Origin: an uncultured Christensenellaceae bacterium
GTDB taxonomy: Bacteria; Bacillota; Clostridia; Christensenellales; Pumilibacteraceae
Length of the DNA: 26,132 nucleotides
Reading direction: 5' to 3'
Assembly (NCBI GenBank): GCA_910588315.1
Contig: CAJUQF010000019.1
Location: 1-26,132, forward strand
Positions 1 through 6,516 of this stretch are shown one piece after another. Positions within the stretch are counted from its first letter, which is position 1, and each line of letters begins with the position of its first letter. Position numbers and translations under genes: made by a program. The notes beneath the pieces were generated by a model, which worked only from the letters and a program-made list of their open reading frames with translations, was not told the origin of the DNA and did no database searches.

Positions 1-1
1 A

Positions 2-433
2 CCCGTATCGCACGACGTGCCGTGTTTCGGTTATATCGTGTCGGACGGCGACAAAAAAGTCGCGGTGGTGACCGATATAGGCAGGGTGGAGACCAAACAG
101 CTGTATGCGCTTTCCGAATGCGATATCGTCATGCTCGAATGCAATCACGACAGCGCGATGCTGAGAGCCAATCCGCATTATACGACGATGTTAAAGGCGC
201 GTATCGCGTCGAACCGCGGGCATTTGTCAAACGCGGATTGCGCGTCGGCGTGCGTGTTCCTTGCCGGCAACGGCGTTAAAAACTTCGTGCTTGCGCACCT
301 TTCGGAAGAGAATAACAGACCGGAACTCGCCGTGTCAGCAGTCGAGCGTTCGCTCGGTGATGCCGGCATAAACGGCGTGCGGGTCATAGCCGCAAAACAG
401 GACGCCATGTCGGGGTTGTTCGAAGTATGTTGA
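2..433 (+). CDS. WalJ/YycJ-like metallo-beta-lactamase-fold hydrolase, C-terminal part (5' end cut by window)
   Basis: The reading frame is open from base 2, so the gene starts before the window. The first residues read PVSHDVPCFGY, and the segment SHDVPCFGY matches the His-Asp plus Gly-Tyr region that WalJ/YycJ-type hydrolases carry near their middle. VVTDIG and ECNHD follow, as expected for the later metal-binding part of the fold, and FVLAHLSEENNRPE resembles the conserved LSHLS-N tail motif. A GTG at 17 could be mistaken for a start, but it lies inside the motif. The family are soluble metal-dependent phosphodiesterase-like enzymes linked to cell-wall and DNA metabolism in Firmicutes. The stop codon overlaps the next gene's ATG by 7 bases, so the two are probably translationally coupled. 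The family call is fairly sure, the exact role is not. Confidence 0.8.
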   Translation, partial: PVSHDVPCFGYIVSDGDKKVAVVTDIGRVETKQLYALSECDIVMLECNHDSAMLRANPHYTTMLKARIASNRGHLSNADCASACVFLAGNGVKNFVLAHLSEENNRPELAVSAVERSLGDAGINGVRVIAAKQDAMSGLFEVC

Positions 434-1446
434 AGTACGGTTCGCTTAAAAAATACGATTATATAGGCGCGTGTACGTTTTATCTGTTTGCGATAGTGGT
501 GACGCTCGTATGCCAAGCGCTTGCCGGCGTCGTGTCGTCGCTGCTGTCTAACACTATTCCCGATATAGAGAATAACGGTAATTTCAATACCGCGTTTATG
601 ATAGTCGTACAGCTAGCCAATATGGGATTTATCGCGCTTTACTGCGGTTTGAAAAAGAACAGACCGAGCTGTGATCTCGTAAGATCGTCGGCGACGGGGA
701 AATTCGATTTCCGCGATCTCTTATTGCCGATCGTTGCTGCGTCGGTACTTCTTGCCGGTATGTATCTGCCGACGGTATGGTACGGGTATTTTACGACTTA
801 CGCGCTTAAAATACCGCCCGATGCGGGCAATGTCGACCTTTCGTCGACGGCGTCCGTCGTGATGATAGTTACAGCGTCGGTGTTCTTAGCACCCGTTGCG
901 GAAGAAACTATATACCGCGGCGTGTTGTTGAACGGCATGAAAGAAGAAAAAACGGTCGTAAGATCGGTCATGCTGTCGGCGCTTGCGTTCATGCTCATGC
1001 ATATGAACCCCGTGCAAGTGGTTTTTCAGTTTTCGCTCGGTGTGCTTTCGGCATTCGTAATGCACAAAACCGGCAGGCTTTTGCCTTGCGTCGTGTTGCA
1101 CGCGTCGGCTAACGCGCTTGCGCTCGTCATGCAGATGACTTCGTTTGCTAACGTGCTTTACGGTTGTGAATCGTGGCTTACGCAAAATATAGCCGCTGCG
1201 GTATTTATTACGCTCGGGCTGTTTGTAGGCGCGGGCGCACTGCTGTTTGCGATCGTTAAGTTCGCTTTCGGAAGCGCGGATAAAACTCCGGATACCGACG
1301 CCGACGCTGCCGACAAAATCACGGCGGAAACCGTTGTGCGTATGGAGGCAAGGCGAAAGGACGGTACTTTCAGATTTTACGCGGGGATAATGATCTGCGC
1401 GGTACTGTTTATCATCAACACTGTGGTTTTGGCGGTGGGATCGTGA
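427..1446 (+). CDS. CPBP family intramembrane glutamic protease (first of two)
   Basis: A 339-residue polytopic membrane protein. The CPBP/Abi (CAAX protease and bacteriocin-processing) signature is complete: EETIYRG with Glu159, Glu160 and Arg164, then His192 in LMHMN, then His225 and Asn229 in LHASANAL. These are the residues known to form the catalytic centre within the membrane in this family. Hydrophobic segments lie around residues 13-40, 55-73, 98-120, 143-157, 180-210, 240-265 and at the C-terminus. The start overlaps the WalJ-like gene and the end overlaps the next gene, so it sits in a coupled operon. CPBP members process prenylated or secreted peptides, or anti-sigma factors; the substrate here is unknown. 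The family is clear, the function only general. Confidence 0.88.
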   Translation: MLKYGSLKKYDYIGACTFYLFAIVVTLVCQALAGVVSSLLSNTIPDIENNGNFNTAFMIVVQLANMGFIALYCGLKKNRPSCDLVRSSATGKFDFRDLLLPIVAASVLLAGMYLPTVWYGYFTTYALKIPPDAGNVDLSSTASVVMIVTASVFLAPVAEETIYRGVLLNGMKEEKTVVRSVMLSALAFMLMHMNPVQVVFQFSLGVLSAFVMHKTGRLLPCVVLHASANALALVMQMTSFANVLYGCESWLTQNIAAAVFITLGLFVGAGALLFAIVKFAFGSADKTPDTDADAADKITAETVVRMEARRKDGTFRFYAGIMICAVLFIINTVVLAVGS

Positions 1447-2537
1447 TGCCCGACAGCGTAAAGCGCGACTATCGCGCAGTATCGTACACGCTCGCGTCGT
1501 GCGTCATAGGTTTGATATTCACGCGGATTTTGGTGTACTTTGCGGCGCTACCCGACGATACGTACGGGCAATCGCTCGCAGGCGACGCGCTGTTTACAAT
1601 ATTGACGCAAGTAGTGTTTTTTGCCGCGGTGCCGTTTTGTATATATAAGTTTTACGGCAAGCGCAACGTAAAACAGGTATTCTCGTTTTCGTCGGCGGGC
1701 AAGTTCAAGTCGTATTATCTGTTGGCGATACCGCTCGGCGCGGCGGTGTTTTTCGTGACCGTTGGCGTGTCGGCGTTGTGGACGAGCCTATTGAAACTGA
1801 CGGGTTACACAGTGTCGTCATCGTCTACGCCCATGCCGGAGAATTTCGTTTTCGGATTTTTCCTTGTCGATATCATATTGACTGCCGTACTGCCGGCGGT
1901 GTGCGAAGAATTTTGCATGCGCGGCGGACTGCTTACCACGGCGCAGAACACGTTTAAGACCGTGGGCTGTATCGTGCTGTGCGGTATTGCTTTCGGGCTT
2001 TTTCACCAGAACATAAGGCAGGTGTTTTACACGTCGCTGTTCGGTGCGCTTGCCGCATTCATTGTCATAAAGACCAAAAGCATATATCCGGCAATGCTGA
2101 TGCACTTTACGAATAATTTTTGCAGTGTGTTCATCGATTACGCCGATAATTACGACTGGGCGATCGGCGGCGGATTTTACAGGTTCATAAACGAGATCGG
2201 GTTGTTTCCGCTTATACTTTTGTTTCTGGCTGTCGCGGCGTTCGGTACGTTCATGATAATGCTGATGTTGTACATTCGCGATAAGCGCGTGATAAAAAAG
2301 AAAATGCAAGCGTTGTCAGACAGTGCGTTCGACGCGACGAATAAGCGCGTAGTGCTGATGGGCGAGTTCGATGCTCGGCGCGTGGAAAAACTCGAAATGG
2401 AAAAGGAAGTTTACGGCAAAGACTATTCGCGTCCGCTGTATAAACCCGAGCCGCGCGATATCATGGTGATCGTCGCGCTCGGCGTAGTGACGATTCTTAC
2501 GACGGTATTCACTTACGTATGGGGGTTCTTTTATTGA
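1446..2537 (+). CDS. CPBP family intramembrane glutamic protease (second of two)
   Basis: A 363-residue polytopic membrane protein, a paralogue in kind of the preceding gene but strongly diverged. The catalytic set is intact: CEEFCMRG with Glu154, Glu155 and Arg159, His187 in FGLFHQN, and His220 plus Asn224 in MHFTNNF. A charged cytoplasmic stretch follows the core at about residues 275-335, and one more hydrophobic helix ends the protein. I chose ATG 1446, whose first base overlaps the upstream TGA; GTG 1443 is an equally close alternative adding one residue. The tandem pair lies between a WalJ-like gene and rlmH, where many Firmicutes carry an HtrA-type serine protease. Substrate unknown. 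Confidence 0.87.
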   Translation: MPDSVKRDYRAVSYTLASCVIGLIFTRILVYFAALPDDTYGQSLAGDALFTILTQVVFFAAVPFCIYKFYGKRNVKQVFSFSSAGKFKSYYLLAIPLGAAVFFVTVGVSALWTSLLKLTGYTVSSSSTPMPENFVFGFFLVDIILTAVLPAVCEEFCMRGGLLTTAQNTFKTVGCIVLCGIAFGLFHQNIRQVFYTSLFGALAAFIVIKTKSIYPAMLMHFTNNFCSVFIDYADNYDWAIGGGFYRFINEIGLFPLILLFLAVAAFGTFMIMLMLYIRDKRVIKKKMQALSDSAFDATNKRVVLMGEFDARRVEKLEMEKEVYGKDYSRPLYKPEPRDIMVIVALGVVTILTTVFTYVWGFFY

Positions 2538-2971
2538 AGAAGATAAAATTGGTTTGCGTCGGTAAGGCGAGCAAAGCTTTCTGCCGCGACGGTATCGACG
2601 AGTACGAAAAACGGCTGAAACCGTTTTACGATATCGCGGTGATCGAGCTTCCCGAAATGCCCACAGTCAAAAAAGAGAGCGACGAAATAATAAAACGCGC
2701 GGGTACGCGGTTCGTACTGATGGACGTCGGCGGCGAGCAGATTTCGTCCGAAGGCTTTGCAGACCTGATAAGATCGGAACACGAACGCGCCGACGAGATA
2801 TGTTTCGTGATAGGCGGTGCGTCTGGCGTGGACGAGCGGGTAAGGCAGACGGCGCTGCGTAAGATTTCGTTCGGCAGAGTGACGTATCCGCACCAATTGG
2901 CGAGACTGCTTCTTTTCGAACAGATATACAGGGCGAGTACTATTATACGCGGCGTCCCATACCATAAATAG
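2534..2971 (+). CDS. rlmH: 23S rRNA (pseudouridine-1915-N3)-methyltransferase RlmH
   Basis: RlmH is a dimeric SPOUT methyltransferase that uses S-adenosylmethionine to methylate pseudouridine 1915 in helix 69 of 23S rRNA. The knot motif FVIGGASGVDERV and the C-terminal run TYPHQLARLLLFEQIYRA, then IIRGVPYHK, are diagnostic, and the protein ends exactly where family members end. I place the start at TTG 2534, giving MKKIKLVCVGK as in the family. A G-run at 2521-2525 sits eight bases upstream, and the TTG overlaps the preceding stop. ATG 2519 would add five residues and lie deeper in the upstream gene. The TAG stop coincides with the first bases of a dispersed repeat. Last gene of the operon; no terminator other than the repeat hairpin. 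Confidence 0.93.
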   Translation: MKKIKLVCVGKASKAFCRDGIDEYEKRLKPFYDIAVIELPEMPTVKKESDEIIKRAGTRFVLMDVGGEQISSEGFADLIRSEHERADEICFVIGGASGVDERVRQTALRKISFGRVTYPHQLARLLLFEQIYRASTIIRGVPYHK

Positions 2972-3160
2972 CCTCCTCTCCGATACTCGTGCGACGTCTT
3001 GCTTAAAATTTGCACGTCAAGTTCGTTGCGCCCCCGCTCATCGTACCGCAGAAGGGTACGACTTCGAGGGACGCGCCTGCTTGACGCACAAATTTTCGGC
3101 GCAATACGTCCGCGTCGTATCGGTTCGTCGGCTTATGCATCGACATAGACGGACTACGTG
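2969..3160 (+). repeat. Foldback repeat, family 1, copy A
   Basis: Arms at 2980-3021 and 3080-3123 are imperfect inverted repeats of about 43 bases (roughly 80% by eye). Between them lies a perfect 7-bp hairpin, TCGTACC (3041-3047) with GGTACGA (3055-3061). The left edge begins TAGCCTCCT, as does copy C at 16128, and the TAG is the stop of rlmH. A tail beginning TATGCAT at 3134 is shared with copy B. The following 3154-3184 forms a further hairpin (CTACGTG...GTCACGTAG), and 3185-3289 holds nothing I recognise. There is no transposase gene. It may be a non-autonomous mobile element or a REP-like repeat, and could also end rlmH transcripts. Confidence 0.8.
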
Positions 3161-3289
3161 TGACGAAGCGGCTTGGTCACGTAGGATGGTCTACGCTCCC
3201 GTCGCGCCCCGCCACCTGCTGCCCGTCTGACGCGCGATCTCGCAACAGAGGCTTTTCGAGTCGGAAAGAGATTGACCGCAATACGCTCT

Positions 3290-3422
3290 CGACGTAGCGC
3301 ATCGGCTACGACTTCGGGGGAACGCGCCTGCTTGACGCATAAATTTTCGGCGCAATACGTTCGCGTCGTATCGGTTCGTCGGTTTCCCGAAAACGTATGC
3401 ATAGGCGTAAACGAGCTGCGTT
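3290..3422 (+). repeat. Foldback repeat, family 1, copy B (right half)
   Basis: Bases 3306-3382 repeat copy A 3057-3131 nearly letter for letter (TACGACTTCG, then CGCGCCTGCTTGACGCA and ATTTTCGGCGCAATACGT). The central hairpin is present with a different stem: CGTAGC 3293-3298 with GCTACG 3305-3310. The long left arm is missing or unrecognisable. The tail with TATGCAT (3396) and GTAAACG ends near 3422, some 60 bases before the M14 peptidase start, so this copy supplies much of that gene's upstream region. A weak TATAAC box (3469-3474) and a 10-bp palindrome TTTCGCGAAA (3454-3463) follow. Confidence 0.75.
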
Positions 3423-3480
3423 TATCGCGCTGTCGCAACATTGTTTCAATATTTTTCGCGAAATTGCATATAACGAAAGT

Positions 3481-4278
3481 ATGAACATTTACGACAAAGT
3501 AGCAAGCGAGCTGTACGGCTCGAACGCAGAAGTTATGTCGATAGGGACGAGCGCGTGCGGAAACGATATATTATGCGCGCACTGCGGAGACAATTCCGAC
3601 AGGCAAATCATTATCACCGCCGCAATACATGCACGGGAATGTTACACGGCGCTCGTGGTTTTGCGACAGATAAAAGAGTTTACGGGCAGCGGCGGCGTAT
3701 ATTTTATTCCGCTCGTCAATCCCGACGGCGCGCTGTTTTTCGAAACCGGCGATACGCTCGGCAGCAGATTCCTGCGCGCTAACAAGGCGTACAGGCAAGA
3801 GTGGAAAGCAAATGCGTACGGAGTCGATCTTAACTGCAACTTCGACGCACACTTCGGCACGGGCAGCCAGAACACTTTTTCGCCGAGCTATAAGGGTTAT
3901 GTGGGCGAGTATCCGCTGTCCGCACCCGAAACGCGTGCGCTTGCGGACTTTACGGTCAGAGTCAAGCCGAAAGCTACGGTAAGTTATCACTGCATGGGCG
4001 GCGAGCTGTATTGGGAGTTTTTTCAGACGGGCGCCCGCAAAGCGCGCGACGATGCGTTCGCAAAAGCGATCGCGGACTACATCGACGTCAAAAAAGTGGA
4101 CGGACACTTGAACTCCGCCGGCGGATATAAGGATTGGTGCGTGAATTCGTTAAAGATCCCCGCCGTCACGGTGGAATTGATATCGTCCGGCACGCACCCG
4201 TTCGGCCCGGAAGATTTCAAAGAAGATATCGAGCGCAATGCGCAATTACCTCGGTTTATTCTCGACGAAGCATTGTGA
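3481..4278 (+). CDS. M14 family zinc carboxypeptidase, gamma-D-glutamyl-diamino acid peptidase type (MpaA/ENP1-like)
   Basis: A 265-residue catalytic-domain-only peptidase. Zinc ligands are seen as His50 and Glu53 (IHARE) and His170 (SYHCMGG). NPDG (80-83) and RANKAYRQEWKANAYGVDLN carry the substrate-binding Asn/Arg region, and VELI holds the catalytic Glu232. In this M14 branch the enzymes cut the gamma-D-Glu-meso-diaminopimelate bond of cell-wall peptides. There is no signal peptide, LysM or SH3 domain, so a cytoplasmic role in murein peptide recycling, as for MpaA, is likelier than wall lysis. I chose ATG 3481 because residues before it (from a possible TTG/ATG at 3397) come from repeat DNA and match no family N-terminus. 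The ribosome site is weak. It stands alone, 150 bases before tadA. Confidence 0.87.
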   Translation: MNIYDKVASELYGSNAEVMSIGTSACGNDILCAHCGDNSDRQIIITAAIHARECYTALVVLRQIKEFTGSGGVYFIPLVNPDGALFFETGDTLGSRFLRANKAYRQEWKANAYGVDLNCNFDAHFGTGSQNTFSPSYKGYVGEYPLSAPETRALADFTVRVKPKATVSYHCMGGELYWEFFQTGARKARDDAFAKAIADYIDVKKVDGHLNSAGGYKDWCVNSLKIPAVTVELISSGTHPFGPEDFKEDIERNAQLPRFILDEAL

Positions 4279-4429
4279 AGCGCTGTGTGACGGGCTGCAT
4301 GCGTCAAGCTATCTCGGTCATGTAGGCGGGTATATTCCTTCGGTCGCCTTGTTGCATGTGCCACCACTACGCGCGTCGCTGTCGAGACCGATCGCATTGC
4401 GCTCGATCACCCGAATAAAGGATAATAAT
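4279..4429 (+). other. Intergenic leader of tadA with possible RNA stem
   Basis: No gene. A long-range pairing is possible between CATGC/CAAG (4298-4308) and CTTG/GCATG (4348-4358), enclosing AGGCG...CGCCT with a CTTCGG tetraloop-like turn near 4339-4345. The two pairings partly compete. The signal-recognition-particle RNA gene, which often neighbours tadA in Firmicutes, was looked for and its GGAAGGAAGC-type core is absent. Function unknown; it may be no more than a transcript end for the peptidase gene. Confidence 0.3.
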
Positions 4430-5002
4430 ATGGACGAATTGATTTACGAAAACGATAATGCGTGCGATACGGACAAGCCCGTAAACGGCTCGGTCGGCGG
4501 CAATACTGCCGATATGTTACATACGCCGAGCAAGCGTGACGTCAAGTTCATGCGCGCGGCGCTCGCCGCACTCGATCTTTGTCCCAAAGACGAAGTGCCG
4601 GTAGCAGCCGTTGTGGTTTGCGGCGACGAGATAATCGGCGTCGGCGTCAATCGCAGGAATACGGACAACGATCCGGCGGCGCACGCCGAGATAGTAGCTA
4701 TACGCGAAGCCGCAAAAAAACTCGGGAGATGGAATCTTGCAGAGTGCGAGCTGTACGTCACGCTCGAGCCGTGCGTGATGTGTGCGGGCGCGATAGTGTA
4801 TTCGCGCATAAAACGCGTGGTGTACGGCGCAAAGGATCTTCGGTTCGGCGCTTGCGGCACTGCGCTCAATATTGCCGACAATCCAGTACTCAACCACCGT
4901 GCGGAAATAGTCGGCGGTGTACTCGAAGAGCAATGTCTGACGCCTATTCAAAGCTTTTTCAAGGACAAGCGCAAAAAGAATGCGGATAAACGCGGCGTGT
5001 GA
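4430..5002 (+). CDS. tadA: tRNA-specific adenosine deaminase TadA
   Basis: TadA converts adenosine 34 to inosine in the anticodon of tRNA-Arg(ACG), using a zinc-activated water. The cytidine-deaminase-fold motifs are present: HAE (His85, catalytic Glu87) and PCVMC (Cys115, Cys118 as zinc ligands), followed by RIKRVVYGAKDLRFGACG, typical of bacterial TadA. The protein has 190 residues against about 150-165 usual; the excess is an acidic, Asn-rich N-terminal stretch of about 35 residues before the first helix (KRDVKFMRAALAAL). ATG 4430 follows AAAGGA (4417-4422) at seven bases. An in-frame upstream extension to 4238 lacks a ribosome site and overlaps the peptidase gene, so I excluded it. ATG 4514 would give a family-length product but has no clear ribosome site. 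Confidence 0.94.
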   Translation: MDELIYENDNACDTDKPVNGSVGGNTADMLHTPSKRDVKFMRAALAALDLCPKDEVPVAAVVVCGDEIIGVGVNRRNTDNDPAAHAEIVAIREAAKKLGRWNLAECELYVTLEPCVMCAGAIVYSRIKRVVYGAKDLRFGACGTALNIADNPVLNHRAEIVGGVLEEQCLTPIQSFFKDKRKKNADKRGV

Positions 5003-5066
5003 TGTCCGATTGCCGTCCGATAAGATTAGAATCCGATTAAATCTCTATGAATAAGTATGGCGACGA

Positions 5067-5096
5067 TTGACAAGAATTTCGATTATGAGCTATAAT
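5067..5096 (+). promoter_or_regulatory. Sigma-70/SigA-type promoter for the small membrane protein gene
   Basis: TTGACA (5067-5072) and TATAAT (5091-5096) are both perfect consensus boxes, separated by 18 bases. The predicted start near 5103 leaves a leader of about 19 bases that includes the ribosome site. Confidence 0.75.
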
Positions 5097-5121
5097 TTAT
5101 ATAAGAAAGGAGCGCGAAATA

Positions 5122-5415
5122 ATGATAGTCGGGCGAGTGCTGAATAAGTTTATAAACATTTTCACGGGGCTGTTTGCGATCGCGACGCTCATACTCATGC
5201 TTATCATATATATCAACAATGCGGCGGGCGGAAACATAATGCCGGTATCGGCAGCGGCAAGCATAGGCAATGCGCGTAACTACTGCACGCTTGCCACCGT
5301 TTTTTGCGCAGGTACGGAATTTACGCTCAAGCGCAACTTTATTCTCGCGATCGTGTTTGCCGCGATAATCGTGGCTGTCGCGGCGTTTATGATATATACC
5401 GATATAGCGATCTGA
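5122..5415 (+). CDS. Small two-helix membrane protein, family not recognised
   Basis: A 97-residue protein I do not recognise. Two hydrophobic segments, about residues 11-31 and 72-94, flank a polar loop with two cysteines (Cys55, Cys61). The loop contains Asn-rich and small residues and no charged cluster. Both ends are probably on the same side of the membrane. AAAGGAG lies 9 bases before the ATG, and a consensus promoter stands upstream, so the gene has its own unit ended by the hairpin at 5444-5471. That complete transcription unit makes it likely to be expressed despite its small size. There are no functional clues from neighbours. Confidence 0.75.
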   Translation: MIVGRVLNKFINIFTGLFAIATLILMLIIYINNAAGGNIMPVSAAASIGNARNYCTLATVFCAGTEFTLKRNFILAIVFAAIIVAVAAFMIYTDIAI

Positions 5416-5443
5416 ATATCGCCGATATGATTTTGTTTAACGT

Positions 5444-5471
5444 AAAACGACCGATCCCGTCGGTCGTTTTT
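5444..5471. terminator. Bidirectional rho-independent terminator
   Basis: Perfect 8-bp stem ACGACCGA (5447-5454) with TCGGTCGT (5460-5467), a five-base loop, AAAA before and TTTTT after. It can end the small membrane protein transcript on the plus strand and the AraC regulator transcript on the minus strand. Between it and the regulator lies a further inverted pair, GCTTGCTT (5500-5507) with AAGCAAGC (5557-5564). Confidence 0.85.
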
Positions 5472-5591
5472 GCATGTTATTCAATGAGTATTTTTGTCCG
5501 CTTGCTTGGTCACGGATCGGATCGTTTTTGCTCGCGATCTTATCTATCGAAGTGAGAAGCAAGCAAATCGCCCCGGAGTATAATACCTAAT

Positions 5592-6422
5592 TTATTTACG
5601 CGTGAATTTAGGTGCGTGACCGAATCGCGCTTTATAAAGTTTGGAAAAATGGAATTCGTCGTAAAATCCGAAGCGTTCCGCCAGATCGCGAAAAGTCGTG
5701 TTATTTTCGTTTTTCAAAATATCGTTGCAAAGATCGAGTTTCATGTTTATTTGGTATTGATGGGGCGGATAGCCTGTATACGTCTTGAATAAATATATAA
5801 GTTTTCGTTTGCAGATGTAATACTTGTCGGCAAGTTCGTCTATGGAATAGAATCTCGACAGGTCGGTGTTTATGGTATTTAAAATATCGGATATCACGTT
5901 ACCGTTATCCGACGTCTTGTCGTCTCCGAGATCCGCAAGCGCCAACAGCAGAAGATCGGAATATGCGTTCATGAGTATTTGTTTGTTGCCGACGGTGGAT
6001 GAATAAAGAAATGCGAGTTTGTCGAAATAACGCACGATCTCCGGATTCTTTTTGCACGAAAGCTTCACCGGAAAAGCGACCGTATTTTCCGTATTTTGCG
6101 GCGATCGCGCAAAAGCGTCGCGCTCGTTTGGTTCTATATGGATAAATATGGTCTTTGTTTCTTTGGTGCATTTCGACAATCCGTAGTGGTGTTGACCTGC
6201 GAATAAAAATACCGCGTCGCCTTTTTTGAGCGGGTAGGCGACGTCGTTTTGATAAACCTCCCATTCGCCGTCGATGACTATAAAAATGTCGTGTTCTGTC
6301 ATTATCCTATCGGGGTGCAAAGATTCTTCCGGATAGTAGTTGTAACTCGCAATGCTTATTTTATGCGGTTTCGATACGTCGAGATAGTTCATGTCGACCG
6401 ACTGTTTTGCACGATTATACAT
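5592..6422 (-). CDS. AraC family transcriptional regulator
   Basis: A 276-residue protein with a cupin-like N-terminal sensing half and a C-terminal AraC DNA-binding half. The sensing half has a run of beta strands with HPDRIMTEHDIFIVIDGEWE and GDAVFLFAGQHHYGL, resembling sugar-binding AraC sensors. Two helix-turn-helix units lie in about residues 178-276: the first around YSIDELADKYYICKRKLIYL, the second around FRDLAERFGFYDEFHFSKLY, which is the family hallmark. It is transcribed divergently from the GH127-like operon across a 94-base gap, so it most likely controls that operon, probably as an activator in response to a sugar. A TATAAT promoter precedes it on its own strand, but the ribosome site is poor. 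Met11 is a possible alternative start. Confidence 0.93.
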   Translation of the reverse strand: MYNRAKQSVDMNYLDVSKPHKISIASYNYYPEESLHPDRIMTEHDIFIVIDGEWEVYQNDVAYPLKKGDAVFLFAGQHHYGLSKCTKETKTIFIHIEPNERDAFARSPQNTENTVAFPVKLSCKKNPEIVRYFDKLAFLYSSTVGNKQILMNAYSDLLLLALADLGDDKTSDNGNVISDILNTINTDLSRFYSIDELADKYYICKRKLIYLFKTYTGYPPHQYQINMKLDLCNDILKNENNTTFRDLAERFGFYDEFHFSKLYKARFGHAPKFTRK

Positions 6423-6473
6423 GTTTTTATGCGTTCCTGCCCATTCAAATTTCTGTTTGTGCGGTTTAAAATT

Positions 6474-6502
6474 ATTATATCACGTAACACGGCGATATGC
6501 AA
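6474..6502 (-). promoter_or_regulatory. Promoter for the AraC regulator gene
   Basis: Read on the minus strand, TTGCAT (6502-6497) and TATAAT (6479-6474) are separated by 17 bases. On the plus strand the same gap has only a weak pair, TTCAAA 6444-6449 with TAAAAT 6467-6472, also 17 bases apart, for the GH127-like operon. That fits an operon that needs an activator. Confidence 0.6.
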
Positions 6503-6516
6503 TATAAGGAGACGAA

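Noticed and set aside
3154..3441. Minus-strand ORF of 95 codons with an Arg-rich product
   Set aside because: It lies wholly in repeat DNA; the same peptide pieces (DTTRTYC) reappear from the repeat at 16128-16334, so it is a translation of the foldback element and not a gene.
4238..4429. In-frame extension upstream of tadA
   Set aside because: It overlaps the M14 peptidase gene, has no ribosome site, and adds residues unlike any TadA; ATG 4430 has a good ribosome site.
4279..4429. Signal recognition particle RNA next to tadA
   Set aside because: The conserved GGAAGGAAGC-type core loop is missing from both flanks of tadA.
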